IMG/VR virus record: IMGVR_UViG_3300025849_000092
Location: 1 to 37,437 of that record
Length of the DNA stretch: 37,437 nt
From: a virus
Direction: 5' to 3' (one strand)
A model generated the notes under the pieces. The model was not told the DNA's origin and did not search any database. It was given only the letters and a program-made list of their open reading frames with translations. The stretch's first letter is position 1. Each line of letters starts with the position of its first letter. Both the position numbers and the translations under genes were made by a program. Positions 16,950 through 29,000 of the stretch are shown here, in pieces.

Positions 16950-19310
16950 ATGGCGCGTAAAAGATATAAGACTAAAAGGATGGACTATCGCAAAGGTGGT
17001 CGAGTTCAGTATGCTGTAGGCGGCAGAGGCCCTAAAGAAATAAAAGGTAATAGAAGTAAACCTAAACGTGGAAACTACGATTCAAAAGACGAATATCAAA
17101 TAGCACTACAGCAATATAGAGATTCTAAGTCTACAACAACCGCTCCTGCAGTAACTCCGCCAGCAAGAGTAGGCGCTCCAGTTACAAGACCAGCAGGTAA
17201 AGCTGCGTCAACAGTAGATGCAATAACAAAAGAAGTTGAAGCTAGAAAAAGTGGAACATCTTCTGCTTCAGCTACAAGACCAAGCCCATCTATAGTTTCT
17301 GAAGAGCCTGATCTTAGTAGTGGTAGAACAGATGGTCAAATAGCACAAAGTGAATCTCCTAGAGGCGCACCTTTAAAAGGCCCTGGATCTACTAATACTC
17401 CAGGAACAAACATAGAAGCTGTTGCTAAATCTACTGCAGAAACTAATGCTGTAAATACTGCTGAAGCAGAAAAAGCTGCTGCTACAGCAAAAGATAAAGT
17501 TACATTAGCTAAAGAAGCTACAGCAAAAGCAGGTGTAATACCTGATGCTAAAAAAGTAGATGAAACTATTGTAGACACAGCAACTACTATTGATGAAGGA
17601 ACAAAAGCAGTAGCAGGAGTAGCAGGCCCAGTAACAATAGATCCTACAGTTACAGGTACATCTACAAGAGCAGGAACACAAGCACCTATAACTGCAGCTA
17701 CAGTAGATCCTACATTAATAGGTGAAGGAGCTAAAGTTGAAGCTGTTACAGGAACAGTAAGTGATGAAGCGTTAGCTAAAGCTGCTCAAGTAGAAGATAC
17801 TCCTTTAATAGAAGGAGCAGATGTAGAAATTAAAGAAGGAGCTTTAGCTGAAAGAGTAGTAGGTACAGTAAGCCCTGAAGCTATGGCTACAGCAGCTCAA
17901 GCTGCAGGTACTACATTATCTAGAGTTACTAGAGCTAAAAAACAATTACGTAATGCAGGAATATCTGAAGCAGCTATAGAAGAATTAGGTAACGATCCTG
18001 AAGCTCTTGAAGATCGTTTAATGAGTTTAACTGAAGCAGAACGCGGTATGATTGGTGATCTTCCAGAAGAAGCATTAGTATCTAATCAACTCGATAGTCT
18101 TTTAAAAGGTATGGAAAATGGAGAGATACCTACGTGGGCAGGCCCAGCAGTAAGTGCTGTAGAACAAATGTTAGCTCAACGTGGTTTGTCAGCTTCTACT
18201 GTAGGTAGAGATAATTTATTTAATGCTATTATACAATCAGCAGTTCCTCTTGCTCAATCTAACGCACAGGCTATACAGGCTAGTGTAGCTCAATCAAGAG
18301 ATATAGAAGCTAGAGAAGAATTAGCTAACGCACAGATGCGTCAACAAACAGCTTTGCAAAACGCAGGTAATGTATTTCAGATGGATATGGCACAGTTTAG
18401 TGCAGACCAACAAACAGCTTTATCTAACAGTAAATTTATGCAAACAGTAAGTTTAACTGAAGCTTCTAATAATCAACAGGCAGCAATACAAAATGCAGTT
18501 ATAGCTACACAAGTTAATATGCAAAATGCTACTTTATTACAACAAGCCCGAAGTCAAAACGCAAAATCTTTTTTAGCTATGGATATGGCTAATCTTAGTA
18601 ACAAACAACAGGCAGCAGTAGTAACAGCACAATTTCAAAATCAAGTATTACTATCAGATCAAGCTGCTTCTAACGCAGCAAAACAATTTAACTCTGCTAG
18701 TGAAAATCAAACTAATCAATTTATGGCTTCACTTGCACAACAAGTAGAATTAAGTAATGCGGATAGGGCAGACAGAATGACTATAAGTAATAATGCAGCA
18801 ATTAATGCTAGGGCCGCAGCTCAAGCAGGTATTGAAGCTGACTTAGCTAAAACAAATGCTGCACTTGAAACAGACATAAATAAAACAAATGCAGAATTAG
18901 AATATAGACGAGATGCTTTTAATGCTACAAACTCTGCAGCCGTTAAAGCCTCTAACGTAGCTTGGAGAAGAAACGCTAACACTATTAATACTGCAGCAGC
19001 TAATACTATAGCTATGCAGAATACAATGAACGCTTTTAATCTAGGAACTGCAGAGTTAGCTTACTTATGGCAAGAAGCTAGAGACACAGCCTCACACGTT
19101 TATCAAAGTAAAGAAAGAGGTTTAGATCGAGATAACGCTGTTAAACTTCAAATTCTTGTAAATGATGCTAATGCGGCAGTTAATGCTGCAGGTAATCAAA
19201 ATACAAACAGAAGAGATTTTTATGGTAGAATTTTAGATATTTTTAAACCTAAAGGTGGTAGCGGCAGTGGTAGCGGTAGCCCAACAGTTAAGAGTACTGT
19301 TATACCTTAA
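16950..19310 (+). CDS. Internal virion protein, Ala/Gln-rich, 786 aa
   Basis: A 786-residue protein that begins with two back-to-back octapeptides, RMDYRKGG (10-17) and RVQYAVGG (18-25). Then come a low-complexity, likely disordered Thr/Ala/Val region (to ~330), an acidic helical segment, and a long Ala/Gln/Asn-rich helical region (~430-750) with heptad-like character. It closes with KPKGGSGSGSGSPTVKSTVIP, a flexible Gly-Ser tail. Helical, Ala-rich internal proteins in this position correspond to podovirus ejection proteins (T7 gp14-16 region). It has an AGGAA ribosome site. The exact counterpart is unclear. Confidence 0.75.
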   Translation: MARKRYKTKRMDYRKGGRVQYAVGGRGPKEIKGNRSKPKRGNYDSKDEYQIALQQYRDSKSTTTAPAVTPPARVGAPVTRPAGKAASTVDAITKEVEARKSGTSSASATRPSPSIVSEEPDLSSGRTDGQIAQSESPRGAPLKGPGSTNTPGTNIEAVAKSTAETNAVNTAEAEKAAATAKDKVTLAKEATAKAGVIPDAKKVDETIVDTATTIDEGTKAVAGVAGPVTIDPTVTGTSTRAGTQAPITAATVDPTLIGEGAKVEAVTGTVSDEALAKAAQVEDTPLIEGADVEIKEGALAERVVGTVSPEAMATAAQAAGTTLSRVTRAKKQLRNAGISEAAIEELGNDPEALEDRLMSLTEAERGMIGDLPEEALVSNQLDSLLKGMENGEIPTWAGPAVSAVEQMLAQRGLSASTVGRDNLFNAIIQSAVPLAQSNAQAIQASVAQSRDIEAREELANAQMRQQTALQNAGNVFQMDMAQFSADQQTALSNSKFMQTVSLTEASNNQQAAIQNAVIATQVNMQNATLLQQARSQNAKSFLAMDMANLSNKQQAAVVTAQFQNQVLLSDQAASNAAKQFNSASENQTNQFMASLAQQVELSNADRADRMTISNNAAINARAAAQAGIEADLAKTNAALETDINKTNAELEYRRDAFNATNSAAVKASNVAWRRNANTINTAAANTIAMQNTMNAFNLGTAELAYLWQEARDTASHVYQSKERGLDRDNAVKLQILVNDANAAVNAAGNQNTNRRDFYGRILDIFKPKGGSGSGSGSPTVKSTVIP

Positions 19311-19340
19311 ACAAAAAATAATAATTAAAAGGAAAACAAA

Positions 19341-20105
19341 ATGGGATTTTTTAGCAAAATATTTAAAGGTATTAAAAAAGTTGTCAAAGGTATTGGCAAG
19401 GTAGTAAAAAAAGTAGTTAAAAGTAAAGCTTTTAAAGTTATAGCTGCAGTTGCGTTAGCTGTTGTAGCTCCACAAATGATACCTACAATACTAAAAGGTA
19501 TAAGTAGTGCAGGTGCTTTTGTTGCTAATACTATAGCTACAGGTGCTTCTGCTGTTTGGACAGGAGTAAAGGCTGCAGGTTCGGCTATTATGTCAGGAGC
19601 AAAAGCAGCAGGTTCAGCTATTAAAAGTTTTGGTAGTAAAGTTTTTCAAAGCGTTACAGAAACTATAACTAACGGTGTAGACTTTATGAAAACTAAATTA
19701 GGTTTTAAACCTACTTCAAATATAGTACCTAAAACAGGTTTTAATCCTGCTGATTTTCAAGTAGGAGCAGGAGGCAATGAAATTTTTGCACCTGTAACTA
19801 AAAAAACATTAGGTCAAAAAATAGTATCAGGCAGTAAAGCAATGCTTGGAGATATAGGCGAAGGATTAAAAGAAAACGCTAAAGAACAAGTTAAAGAAAC
19901 AGCATTAGATAAAATTCTAGGACAAAGAAAAGAAGCAGATTTAGTAGGCACTAAGTCTTATGCAAAATCAGTAGGCTCTTATGATTCTTCACAGGGCTAT
20001 GCTCCTTTAATGAACCTAGCTACAAATACACAATCGCCTTACTTATCTTATAGTCAAGGCCAACAATTATTTGGTGGTCTTAAACCTACAACAGGAACTG
20101 CATAA
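19341..20105 (+). CDS. Amphipathic/hydrophobic internal protein, 254 aa
   Basis: A 254-residue protein with a striking N-terminus of Lys/Val/Ile/Gly amphipathic repeats (FKGIKKVVKGIGKVVKKVVK). A hydrophobic stretch (VIAAVALAVVAPQMIPTIL) follows, then Ala/Gly-rich segments (TGVKAAGSAIMSGAKAAGSA). The pattern resembles membrane-active ejection peptides and could insert into the host envelope during DNA entry, in the manner of T7 gp14; this is inference. It has a good AAGGA site, and its stop overlaps the next ATG (TAATG). It is not a secreted protein in the usual sense, since the basic amphipathic part comes first. Confidence 0.7.
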   Translation: MGFFSKIFKGIKKVVKGIGKVVKKVVKSKAFKVIAAVALAVVAPQMIPTILKGISSAGAFVANTIATGASAVWTGVKAAGSAIMSGAKAAGSAIKSFGSKVFQSVTETITNGVDFMKTKLGFKPTSNIVPKTGFNPADFQVGAGGNEIFAPVTKKTLGQKIVSGSKAMLGDIGEGLKENAKEQVKETALDKILGQRKEADLVGTKSYAKSVGSYDSSQGYAPLMNLATNTQSPYLSYSQGQQLFGGLKPTTGTA

Positions 20106-20656
20106 TGATAAATCCCCAAACACAAGGTACTTATAACGATTTAGAAAATCTTGCAAGTCTTGAACAGCCTATTCCTGGACAGTCTTTAACAAACGATCCA
20201 GAAAAACCTTTACCTTTTGAACAAGCTCCAGTACATACAGAGCTTGCTCCTGCTATAGATGATTTATTAGTAAGACTTTGCGAACCTGAAATATTTCATA
20301 TTATAGTAAACGCTTTACGAGAAGGTCTTCCAGTAGGAGAAATGGCTGAACAAATATTGTTTGAAGGTTTTGCTCAAGGACAATATAATCCTGATTTAAT
20401 GTTATTGCTTGTAGAGCCTACTATGTATATTTTAATAGCTCTTGCAGATATGGCAGACGTTGAGCCTCGTATTGACGATGAAGATGAAGAACCAGATTCT
20501 GAAGAAAAAATAACTCAGTTAGAAAAAATGATAGATTTAGCTAAAGAAAAAGTAGTTCCCTCGCAAGTTCCTGTAGCTATTAAAAGTAAAGTAGAAAAAC
20601 TAACTGAAGACATAAAACCTAAAGAACAAAGTTTACTAAGTAAAGAGGAAGTATAA
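20105..20656 (+). CDS. Acidic helical protein, 183 aa
   Basis: A 183-residue acidic protein coupled to both neighbours by TAATG. It has a proline-rich N-terminus, a helical core (IDDLLVRLCEPEIFHIIVNA, LPVGEMAEQILFEGFAQGQY, MLLLVEPTMYILIALADMAD), a Glu/Asp-rich linker (DDEDEEPDSEEKI) and a helical, charged C-terminus. No known family is recognised. It lies inside the ejection-protein operon and is probably a virion or assembly component; the acidic nature could suit a chaperone for its basic upstream partner. That idea rests only on charge and adjacency. Confidence 0.7.
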   Translation: MINPQTQGTYNDLENLASLEQPIPGQSLTNDPEKPLPFEQAPVHTELAPAIDDLLVRLCEPEIFHIIVNALREGLPVGEMAEQILFEGFAQGQYNPDLMLLLVEPTMYILIALADMADVEPRIDDEDEEPDSEEKITQLEKMIDLAKEKVVPSQVPVAIKSKVEKLTEDIKPKEQSLLSKEEV

Positions 20657-23037
20657 TGGGTATTTTAAGTAAAACTATAGATACAGTTAAAGACGTAGGT
20701 AAAGGAGTTTTAACAACTCTTTTAGATCCTCAAGGAAATACTAGAGGCTCTATAGCCGCTCAAAAATTAGTAGATGAAGGACAAGGTTATATAAATAAAT
20801 TAGAAGCTCAAATAGGAGCAAGTACTAAGTTTTGGGCAGACCATCAAAAAATGCTTGGTAATAACTATACTTCTTATGAATGGAAAGAAGCTTTACTTGC
20901 AAGAGAAATTGAACAAGAAAAAGCAAAACTTAAAGATACAGGAAAAATACTTCCTCCAAACTATATACAACAATTAAAAGATAGTGGGGCTGCGAATGAA
21001 TTATATGAGTTATATGAAGAAAAAATGAACAAAGCAAAAGATTATAAGTTAACTAGCGGTATAGAATATACTGATGCAAATATTAAAACACATATTAAAA
21101 ATCACAGTAGAACTTCTAGAAATGTTATTAATCGAGCAGCTAGACAATTATTTAATAGCTACGGTTGGGATAAAGATTTATTTGCTGCCTTTGGTTTTGG
21201 TAGAGATAGAACTGCAGTAAAACAAGAAATAGGAGATTATAGTTTTTTATTGCAAGCAGAAGATGGGCCTATTAAACAACGCTTTATAGAACAATTAACA
21301 CAAGAACTACATTTAGGAAAAGGTCGTTTTAATAATATAGATGTAAAAGAATTAACAGCTATGTTTGAAAATATGACTATAGATTATAAACCTATTGTAA
21401 AAGACGCAATGACATCATCAGAGATGTTAAAAAATCCAAGAGCTGAAGATATGGTTAATTATATGATTAATATTGAAAGCGGAAATTTAGATGCTTCTTT
21501 ATTTCCTAAATTAGATGAGTCTGAAAATTATGTATTTGAAGGAGTAGGCGGTTTTGGTTTAACAGGCTTTCTTAATGTGACAATGACTCCTCAAGAAATG
21601 ATAGATCAATTATGGGTACAAAGAAATAATAATGAAAAAAAAGAAGGAGGAAATTCTTTTATAAATTTTGTATCTGATTTTAAACAAATGGCTTCTTTAT
21701 TAACTAATGTAGCAACTGATAAAGAATTTGGTATTAATGCAACAGATACTCAAATAGAATTAAATATGACAGCTTATAATTTAATTAAAAATAAAATAAA
21801 AGCTAAAGATAAAGATTATTTTTCTTCAGGATCTACATATGATGCTTTTTATCTTGATTATGAAAAACTTACTGTAGAAGAAAAATTAGCTTTTATTAGT
21901 ACTATAGGAGATACACTAATAGAAGCAGGAGGAAATAAAACTGCTATTAAAGAAAATTTACCTCTTATTGAAGAAAAAATGAAAGAAGCTTTAAATGTTA
22001 CTGATAAAGCTATTATTAAAGCTATAGAATTTAGCATAACAGAACAAACTTTTAATAGTAAAGAAGAAGTTAATAAATACAAAAATAAGATAGCTTCTTT
22101 ATATAATTTAAATTCAGATAATACATCTTATATAAACAGTTTAATAGATGATAAATTTGAAGAACAAACAAATAGTCCTTTAGAAAAACAAATGCAAAAT
22201 ACTTTTGATCCTTTATCTGCGAGTCTTAATCCTACAAGTAATCTTAATCAAGATATGTATACTCAAACAGTATCAGAAAGTATTAAAGATGAGATGCTTA
22301 AAGAAACACTTGCTCAAGAAGAAGATACTCCTAAAGGTAGAGAAAGGTTAAGGCAAGTAAGAGATATTTTTTTTGCAGGTAGTTCTGAGTTAAACGCATT
22401 TGAAAATATTCCAGGATATGCTTTATTAGATAAAAATAATTCAGTTAATCCTTTACTTTCTCAAATTGAAAGAGCTACAGCGTTAGGAATTATTACACCT
22501 GATATGGATAACTCTGTAGTAGAATTAAAACTTACTAAATTATTAAATTTTACAGCATTTGCAGAAAGTAGAAACAGTAATGAAAAAATTTCTAACGAAG
22601 GAGCTTTAGGCTATTATCAATTTTTACCTAATAAAGAAGGTCAACAAAATTCACTAAATACTGCTTACAATCGTTTATCAAGAGAATTAGGAAGAATAAA
22701 TGTAAAAGTACCTCAAGATTTAATTAGAATGAAAGAAGAAGGTTTTGTTTCGTTAGATAATGTTTCTAAAGAAAGTCAAAGTTTGTTAGCTCTTTCTAAT
22801 TACATTGAAGATACTCCTTTTGATATTAGAACTGGAGAAAGATTATCAGAAAAAGGAAGTAAAAATCTTAGAGATTATATAAATGCTGTTCCTGGTTCAA
22901 AAGAAGAAAGAAAAGCTTTAGAATTTTTATATTATAATGTACATCATAAACCTAAAATAAAAGGAGTTGGCTTAAGTGAAAAAGAATTAAAACCAATTAT
23001 AAAGAATTTTGAAACAAGTTATAACAAAATATTTTAG
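20656..23037 (+). CDS. Internal virion protein with lytic transglycosylase-like domain
   Basis: A 793-residue, mostly helical, charged protein with an AGAGGAAG ribosome site and TAATG coupling. Residues ~630-720 carry an SLT-like pattern: FTAFAESR with E637 in the catalytic-Glu position, a short loop, and NEGALGYYQFLP (647-658), matching the G-A-x-G-x-x-Q motif of soluble lytic transglycosylases. Such domains in virion proteins (T7 gp16 is the model) open peptidoglycan locally during DNA injection. Here the domain sits near the C-terminus of a separate protein ahead of the giant one. The remaining 600 residues show no recognised domain. Confidence 0.75.
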   Translation: MGILSKTIDTVKDVGKGVLTTLLDPQGNTRGSIAAQKLVDEGQGYINKLEAQIGASTKFWADHQKMLGNNYTSYEWKEALLAREIEQEKAKLKDTGKILPPNYIQQLKDSGAANELYELYEEKMNKAKDYKLTSGIEYTDANIKTHIKNHSRTSRNVINRAARQLFNSYGWDKDLFAAFGFGRDRTAVKQEIGDYSFLLQAEDGPIKQRFIEQLTQELHLGKGRFNNIDVKELTAMFENMTIDYKPIVKDAMTSSEMLKNPRAEDMVNYMINIESGNLDASLFPKLDESENYVFEGVGGFGLTGFLNVTMTPQEMIDQLWVQRNNNEKKEGGNSFINFVSDFKQMASLLTNVATDKEFGINATDTQIELNMTAYNLIKNKIKAKDKDYFSSGSTYDAFYLDYEKLTVEEKLAFISTIGDTLIEAGGNKTAIKENLPLIEEKMKEALNVTDKAIIKAIEFSITEQTFNSKEEVNKYKNKIASLYNLNSDNTSYINSLIDDKFEEQTNSPLEKQMQNTFDPLSASLNPTSNLNQDMYTQTVSESIKDEMLKETLAQEEDTPKGRERLRQVRDIFFAGSSELNAFENIPGYALLDKNNSVNPLLSQIERATALGIITPDMDNSVVELKLTKLLNFTAFAESRNSNEKISNEGALGYYQFLPNKEGQQNSLNTAYNRLSRELGRINVKVPQDLIRMKEEGFVSLDNVSKESQSLLALSNYIEDTPFDIRTGERLSEKGSKNLRDYINAVPGSKEERKALEFLYYNVHHKPKIKGVGLSEKELKPIIKNFETSYNKIF

Positions 23038-23046
23038 GAATTAATT

Positions 23047-26000
23047 ATGGCCAGCCCTCTTCAACTTGAAACTCCTGAAGAAAAAAGACGCAGGATAGAA
23101 CAAGGAAAATTACAAGAACAAATGGGAAATATAGGCTTTGAGTCTGTAGATATTCCTGTGCCTGCAGAAACTACAAAGCTTTCTGCAGAAACTACAGAGC
23201 TTCCTGCAGAAACTACAAAGCCTATAGAAACTACAAAGCCTATAGAAACTACAAAGCCTATACAACTTTCAAAATTTATTAATATTCCAGAAGATAAAGA
23301 AGATATAGATTTTAATAATGAAGAATTAGAAATTATGGCTTCTTTAAATAACAAAGAATTAACTCCTGTACCAGAAGGAGGTTTAATACAATCTAAAAAT
23401 ACTTATTGGAATAATTCTGAAAAAGAATATATAGAAGAGGGTATGGATGACGAAACTCGTTTTCAACTAAATAGAATTAACAGAGTATTAAATAATTCAC
23501 AAAAAGAAACAGAAACAACTTATTCGTATACAGATTTAAAAGAAGGAAGAGGCCCTAAAAATTCTGATGGAGAAGATTTTCCTACTGTAGCGGAAAGATG
23601 GTTAAGAGAAGAAGGAGAAAGTGAAGATATTGCTGAAACATTAAGAGACTCTAGTTGGTCTTTAGGAGATACTTTTGCGTTAGGTTTTGATTCTAAAAAT
23701 TGGTCAACACAACATAAAAAAGATTATGCTTATTTACGACCTACTTTTGAGAACGCTGAAATAAGAGAACCAAGAGAACAATTAGAAGCTTTTAAAGATA
23801 TATTTATAGATATATTTGTAGATCCTGCTAATTGGGTAGCTGCTTATCTTACTATTAAATCAGGAGGCCTAGCTGCTGTGTCTATAAATACGGCAGCTCG
23901 TTTAGCAACCAGTCAAGCTCTTAAACAGGGTTTAACTAAAGTAGCTCAAAACGGAACTGTTAGAGCAGTAAGTATAGGTATGACAGAGGGAGCTATAGAT
24001 GCTGGTGGTATTAATTACGGTACACAATTAGCAAATGTAAATATAGGAACACAAGAAGAAATAGATCCAGAGGAAGTTAAAACAGCACTTAAAATTGGAA
24101 CAGCAGCAGGTGGAATATTTGGTGGAACAATTTATAAAGCAGCTAATTATTATTTAAGAAGAAAAACACAAAAAATAATAGATGATATTGAAATAGAAAA
24201 TGATATAGGCCCTCCTACTGAAGAAAAATTTCAAGAACTTAAACGCGCTCAGATACTTTTAGATAAAATAATGTCTAATACATCAGGAAAATCTACTGCT
24301 CGATTTATAGAAGTAGCTAAACAAAGCCCAGGTTTAAAACAATTTTTATTAAATTTTGCTCCTAAAGCTTTACAACGTATTTTTAGTAAAGAAGCTAGAA
24401 CAGAAGTTATTGATAAACCTTTACGTTCTACAGATGAAGCAGGCGATACAGGATATGCTAATGATTCAGAAGCTTCCAGTGCTGCTTACACTACTTTTAT
24501 TAATGAAAGTTTACAAACAATACAAGATACTTTTAAAAGAGTTAGAGATACAGACGGAAGTTGGTTTAATCTTAGAGTTAGATTAACAGAAAACGATAAT
24601 AAATCTTTAGCTTATTTATTAACTAAAGGAAATCTTTTAGACGATTATATTATAGTAACCCCTAAAGATCCTAATAAACCTTTTGTAAATTTAAATATTA
24701 AAAAAAGCAATAATAAAATATCTGCAGAGATAGAAGCATTACAAGAAAAATATGGTTTAGAGTTTACAGAAGAAATGTACGAAGGCGCTGCTAAAATAAG
24801 ATATTTTTTTAAACAAATACAAGAAGACGCTAACAATGTTATGCAAATTCAACCTGATGGTACAAAAGTATTAAGACCTTTATTAAAAGAAGATCAACAA
24901 ATACCTAATTATTTTCACAGAGTATTAAATTACGCAGCTATTACAGCAACTCCAGAGTCTTTAGAAATCTTTAGACAAATGTTAGTACGTTCAGGACACG
25001 CAGATCCTATTGATGTTAAACCAAAAAGAAAAGTTACTCTTGATAGTGAAGTACCTCCTAGAACAGGTACAGGAGGAGCTGAAAGAAAAGGACAACCTGA
25101 TTATGATAAAGCTCCTGAATATGAAGGTACGGATGTTGCTGATGAAACAATAGATAAAGAGTATTTTAAAAAATTAGATTCTCCTTATATTAAAGGAGAA
25201 ACAATATTACAAAGACACGATAGTTTTTTAGACTTGGCTAAATATGTTATTAAACAAGAAAATAATGCTTTAGACGCTACTGACGAAACTCTTAGAAGGT
25301 TAGGCTATGACGATGCTGCTGTTTTGCAAAAAGCTAAAGAATTAAAAGCAGATGCGTTGTTAGCAGATTTACATAATAAAAAATACTTGCCTAAAACTGC
25401 AACAGATTCTTCAGGAGGAAAATCTGAATTTTTAAGAGAAAGAGTTTGGAGTAAATTAAACGATGAAGAACTTATAGCTAACGGTTTTGTTAATATAAAT
25501 ATGTTACCGTTATTGTCTGATTATGCTCAAGCAATGGGACGTAAAATAAATGAACAAAAATATTTTGGTTTAGGTGACAATTTTGAAAGAGTTTATATAA
25601 AACCTATAAGAGATGAATTATTAGATAGCGGCAAATTTTCAGAAGATGAAGTAATAGAAATCCTAGACGGTTTACGTTCTCTTAAAAAATCTGTTGTAGG
25701 AGATCCTTCTGCACATATGCAATTAAATTCTAAAGTTAAAACAGGTATTGATTTTGTTAGGACAACACAAACTATGGCGCACCTTACAGGAGCTACTCTT
25801 TCTAGTATTACAGAACCTTTTATTATATTAAGTAGATCAGATATAACAGATACACCAGCAGGTGTAAAAGCATTTAAAAATGCATTAGGATTACAAATTA
25901 AAAAAAATTGGGGGAAAAACGGCAGACTTTGGGAACAAATGAAGTTAGCTACAGGCAGAGAAATAAATAGTTTTAAAGATCTTACAGATCCTGAATTTTT

Positions 26001-29000
26001 AGAAGTACAACGAGTAGGCATAGCTGTTGAAAATGCTATGATAGATAGAGTTGACGGTATGTTTTCTGAAAATATTCAAAATACAACTTTAAAAAATATT
26101 AATACTATGTTTTTTAATTCTATTTTATTATCTCAATGGACACAAGGTGTGCAAATGGGTGCTTTTAATTATGCTAAAGAAAGAACTACAAGAATTACAG
26201 CAGAACTAGCAAGCGGAAAAACTAAGTGGGGAAATATAAAACTTACTAAAACTGCTATTCAAAGAAGAAGAGAACAATTACACGAAATAGGTATTGATGC
26301 TAACGATGCTGTAAATACTTATAATGCTTCTTTTGTTGCAGGTAAATTTAATGTAAAACAATGGCAAGATTCTGCGTTTTTTGATACTCAAGTAATACCT
26401 GGCGCACAAAGTTTTTCAAAAGAAATAATTTTAAATCCTTCTGCATCTAATGCTAATAAACCTTTATGGTTTGGAAATCCTGTTTCTCAAGTATTAATAC
26501 AATTTGCAAACTATCCTATTGTTTTTAATAATACTGTTCTTAAACAAATGGCTAGAGATACAATTCGTTATCCTGCTGCTAATGCTCCTAGAACAGCAGC
26601 AGCTATGACGATGATGACAGGCGTTGCAATGATTGGAAATAATATAAGAAGCCGTGGAGAAAGCGGAAATAAACCTATTGAACAACAGGTAATAGATGGC
26701 TTTGATAGAACAGGTTTAAGTGGCCCTGCGTCATATCTTTATAGAGGATATAAAGGTGCAACATTAGGAGGAGGAGGCTTTGTTCCTGTAATAACTAAAA
26801 TGTTTGGAGGCCCTTTTGTTTCTGATATTGCTGACGGTATTGCTTATAATACAGATCCTATTACTTGGTTAAGTCAAAATACACCAGGATATTCTTTAAT
26901 GTCTCCTGATTCTAGAAGAGCTTTAAATACGTTTACTAAAAGATATTGGGCTAGTAAAACTGGAGATACTCCAGATATTGTACGAAAAATAAAAAGTAAA
27001 GGTGGTGTAGTAGAAGATGTATTAAATGTTATTTCAGAACCTGATGAACGTAAAGTAAGAGGACAACCTAATACTTATAGTGGAATGGCAGGTGTGTTAT
27101 TTCAAGACGAAGAAGAGCGAGGAGCTTTTGCAAAAGGCGGTAAAGTTTCTATAACAGATACTGATGAAATGTACGGTTATCTTACTAAAGATGAAGATGA
27201 ATACAATGTTATTTTAGATAAAAATCCTATCAGTATTTATTCAAAAGAAACTCTTCCTGATCTAGACATTAAAGAAACATACTACACAGGCTTTAAAGGC
27301 AATACAGTTTCTAACAGACTAAATAGCGTAAGACAATCTACTACCATAGGGCTTCCTGTAACTACAAATAAAAATAAAGCAAGAGGTGCAGTACGCGTAG
27401 CAGGTAAAATTAAATTTAGAAATGTGTTAAAATTAAATATAGATACAGCTACACCTGATGCAGTACAGGCAGAGCTTAATAAAAATATAGATAGTTTAAT
27501 TAAGATTGAAGATAAAATATTAGGTAAAGAGATTATTAAAGCCGCTAACGATAACTTAGCAATAAGAGATGATGTCCTTAATAACGATCCTGATCGAACA
27601 CCTGAGAAAGAAGCTGTTATTGCTAAGAGCAAAAGTTTCTTGGTAAGACATCAGTTACTTAAACTAGGCTATGATGCTATAGAGACTAAAGAGGGCTATA
27701 CATTACTTAGAGAAAATCAATTCTTACCTACAGAGATTATGGAAAGAACTAAAGCCTATGGTGGCGGTATGGCTTCTGCGTTAAATAGAAGACAACAATA
27801 CAACGAAGGTGGAGAGTCTCTTACATTAGAACAAAAACAAAAAAGATATGATCTTAATAAAAAATATTTAGAAGAAATACATAACTACTCTGTGGCTAAT
27901 AAAGCTACAGGTTTAGATAATGAAGGAAAAACAATTAGTATGGCTACCTCTTCTCTTGGAACAGCTGCTGATAAACATTATATAATTAATAAATGGAATC
28001 CTTATACTAAAAAATTAGAAGATGATTCTTTTGTTTTAAAAAGAATAGAATCTTTAGTTAAAGAAGGTAAATTGCTTCCTTATTCTACTCCTAAAGAAGC
28101 TGAAGAAGACAGAGCAAAAATAAGAAATGAAATATTAAATAGAAGACAACAGTTAGGTTTTGGTGGTCTTGCTTCTAAGTTAGCACAAAGATTATCTAGA
28201 AAAGTAATGCCAGCTCCTCAACGATTTTTAGATAAAGAAGATAAAGCATATAAACCTTTTTTAAAAGACTTTGAGTTTACAGAAGGAGGAAGATATATAG
28301 AAATGGATCAAAAAGGCCCAAAAGATATAACAGGAGAATATCCTAAACAAGCCAACATTTCTGTAGACTCTGAAGGTAAAGCTTCTTTAAGTATATCTAA
28401 AGAAATTTTTACAGAACCTCCAGAAACTTCTGGTAAAATTATTAGAACAAATTTATTTAAAAAGAAAGCAGGATGGAAATGGCTTGTAACTCCAAAAGGT
28501 TTTGATCCTAATCCTCAAGGAAATTTTCCTATAGTTTCAGTAGAAACCGGGAACAAACATTATTATTCTTTATCTACAGATTTTCCTAAAGGAGTAGAAT
28601 TAAGTCGTTATGCTAAAAAAACAAGCGAGCCTAGATTACGACCAACAACAAAAGGAGATTTAAAGTTTGGAGATATTATAGGTAAAATTTCTGTTAGAGG
28701 AAAAGAACATCCTGTTTATAATAATCTTACTGTAGAATCTTTGTTAGATAATAAACAACAGTTTAATAAAGGTGGATTAGTTAGAAAAATAATACTGGAA
28801 GAAAGAGAACAGTATGTTTTTGGTGGTCTTACTAAATTATTTACTAAAATGGCACAAAGACAAATAAAAAAATCAAGACAAGCTGTTAAAAATAATCCAA
28901 CAGCAAGTACAAATAGTGCTTTAGAGTTAGATGAAAAATTAAATAATTTATTTCGTAAGTTTGGAGATCAAGAATATATTGATGAAGGTATGCCTTCTTT

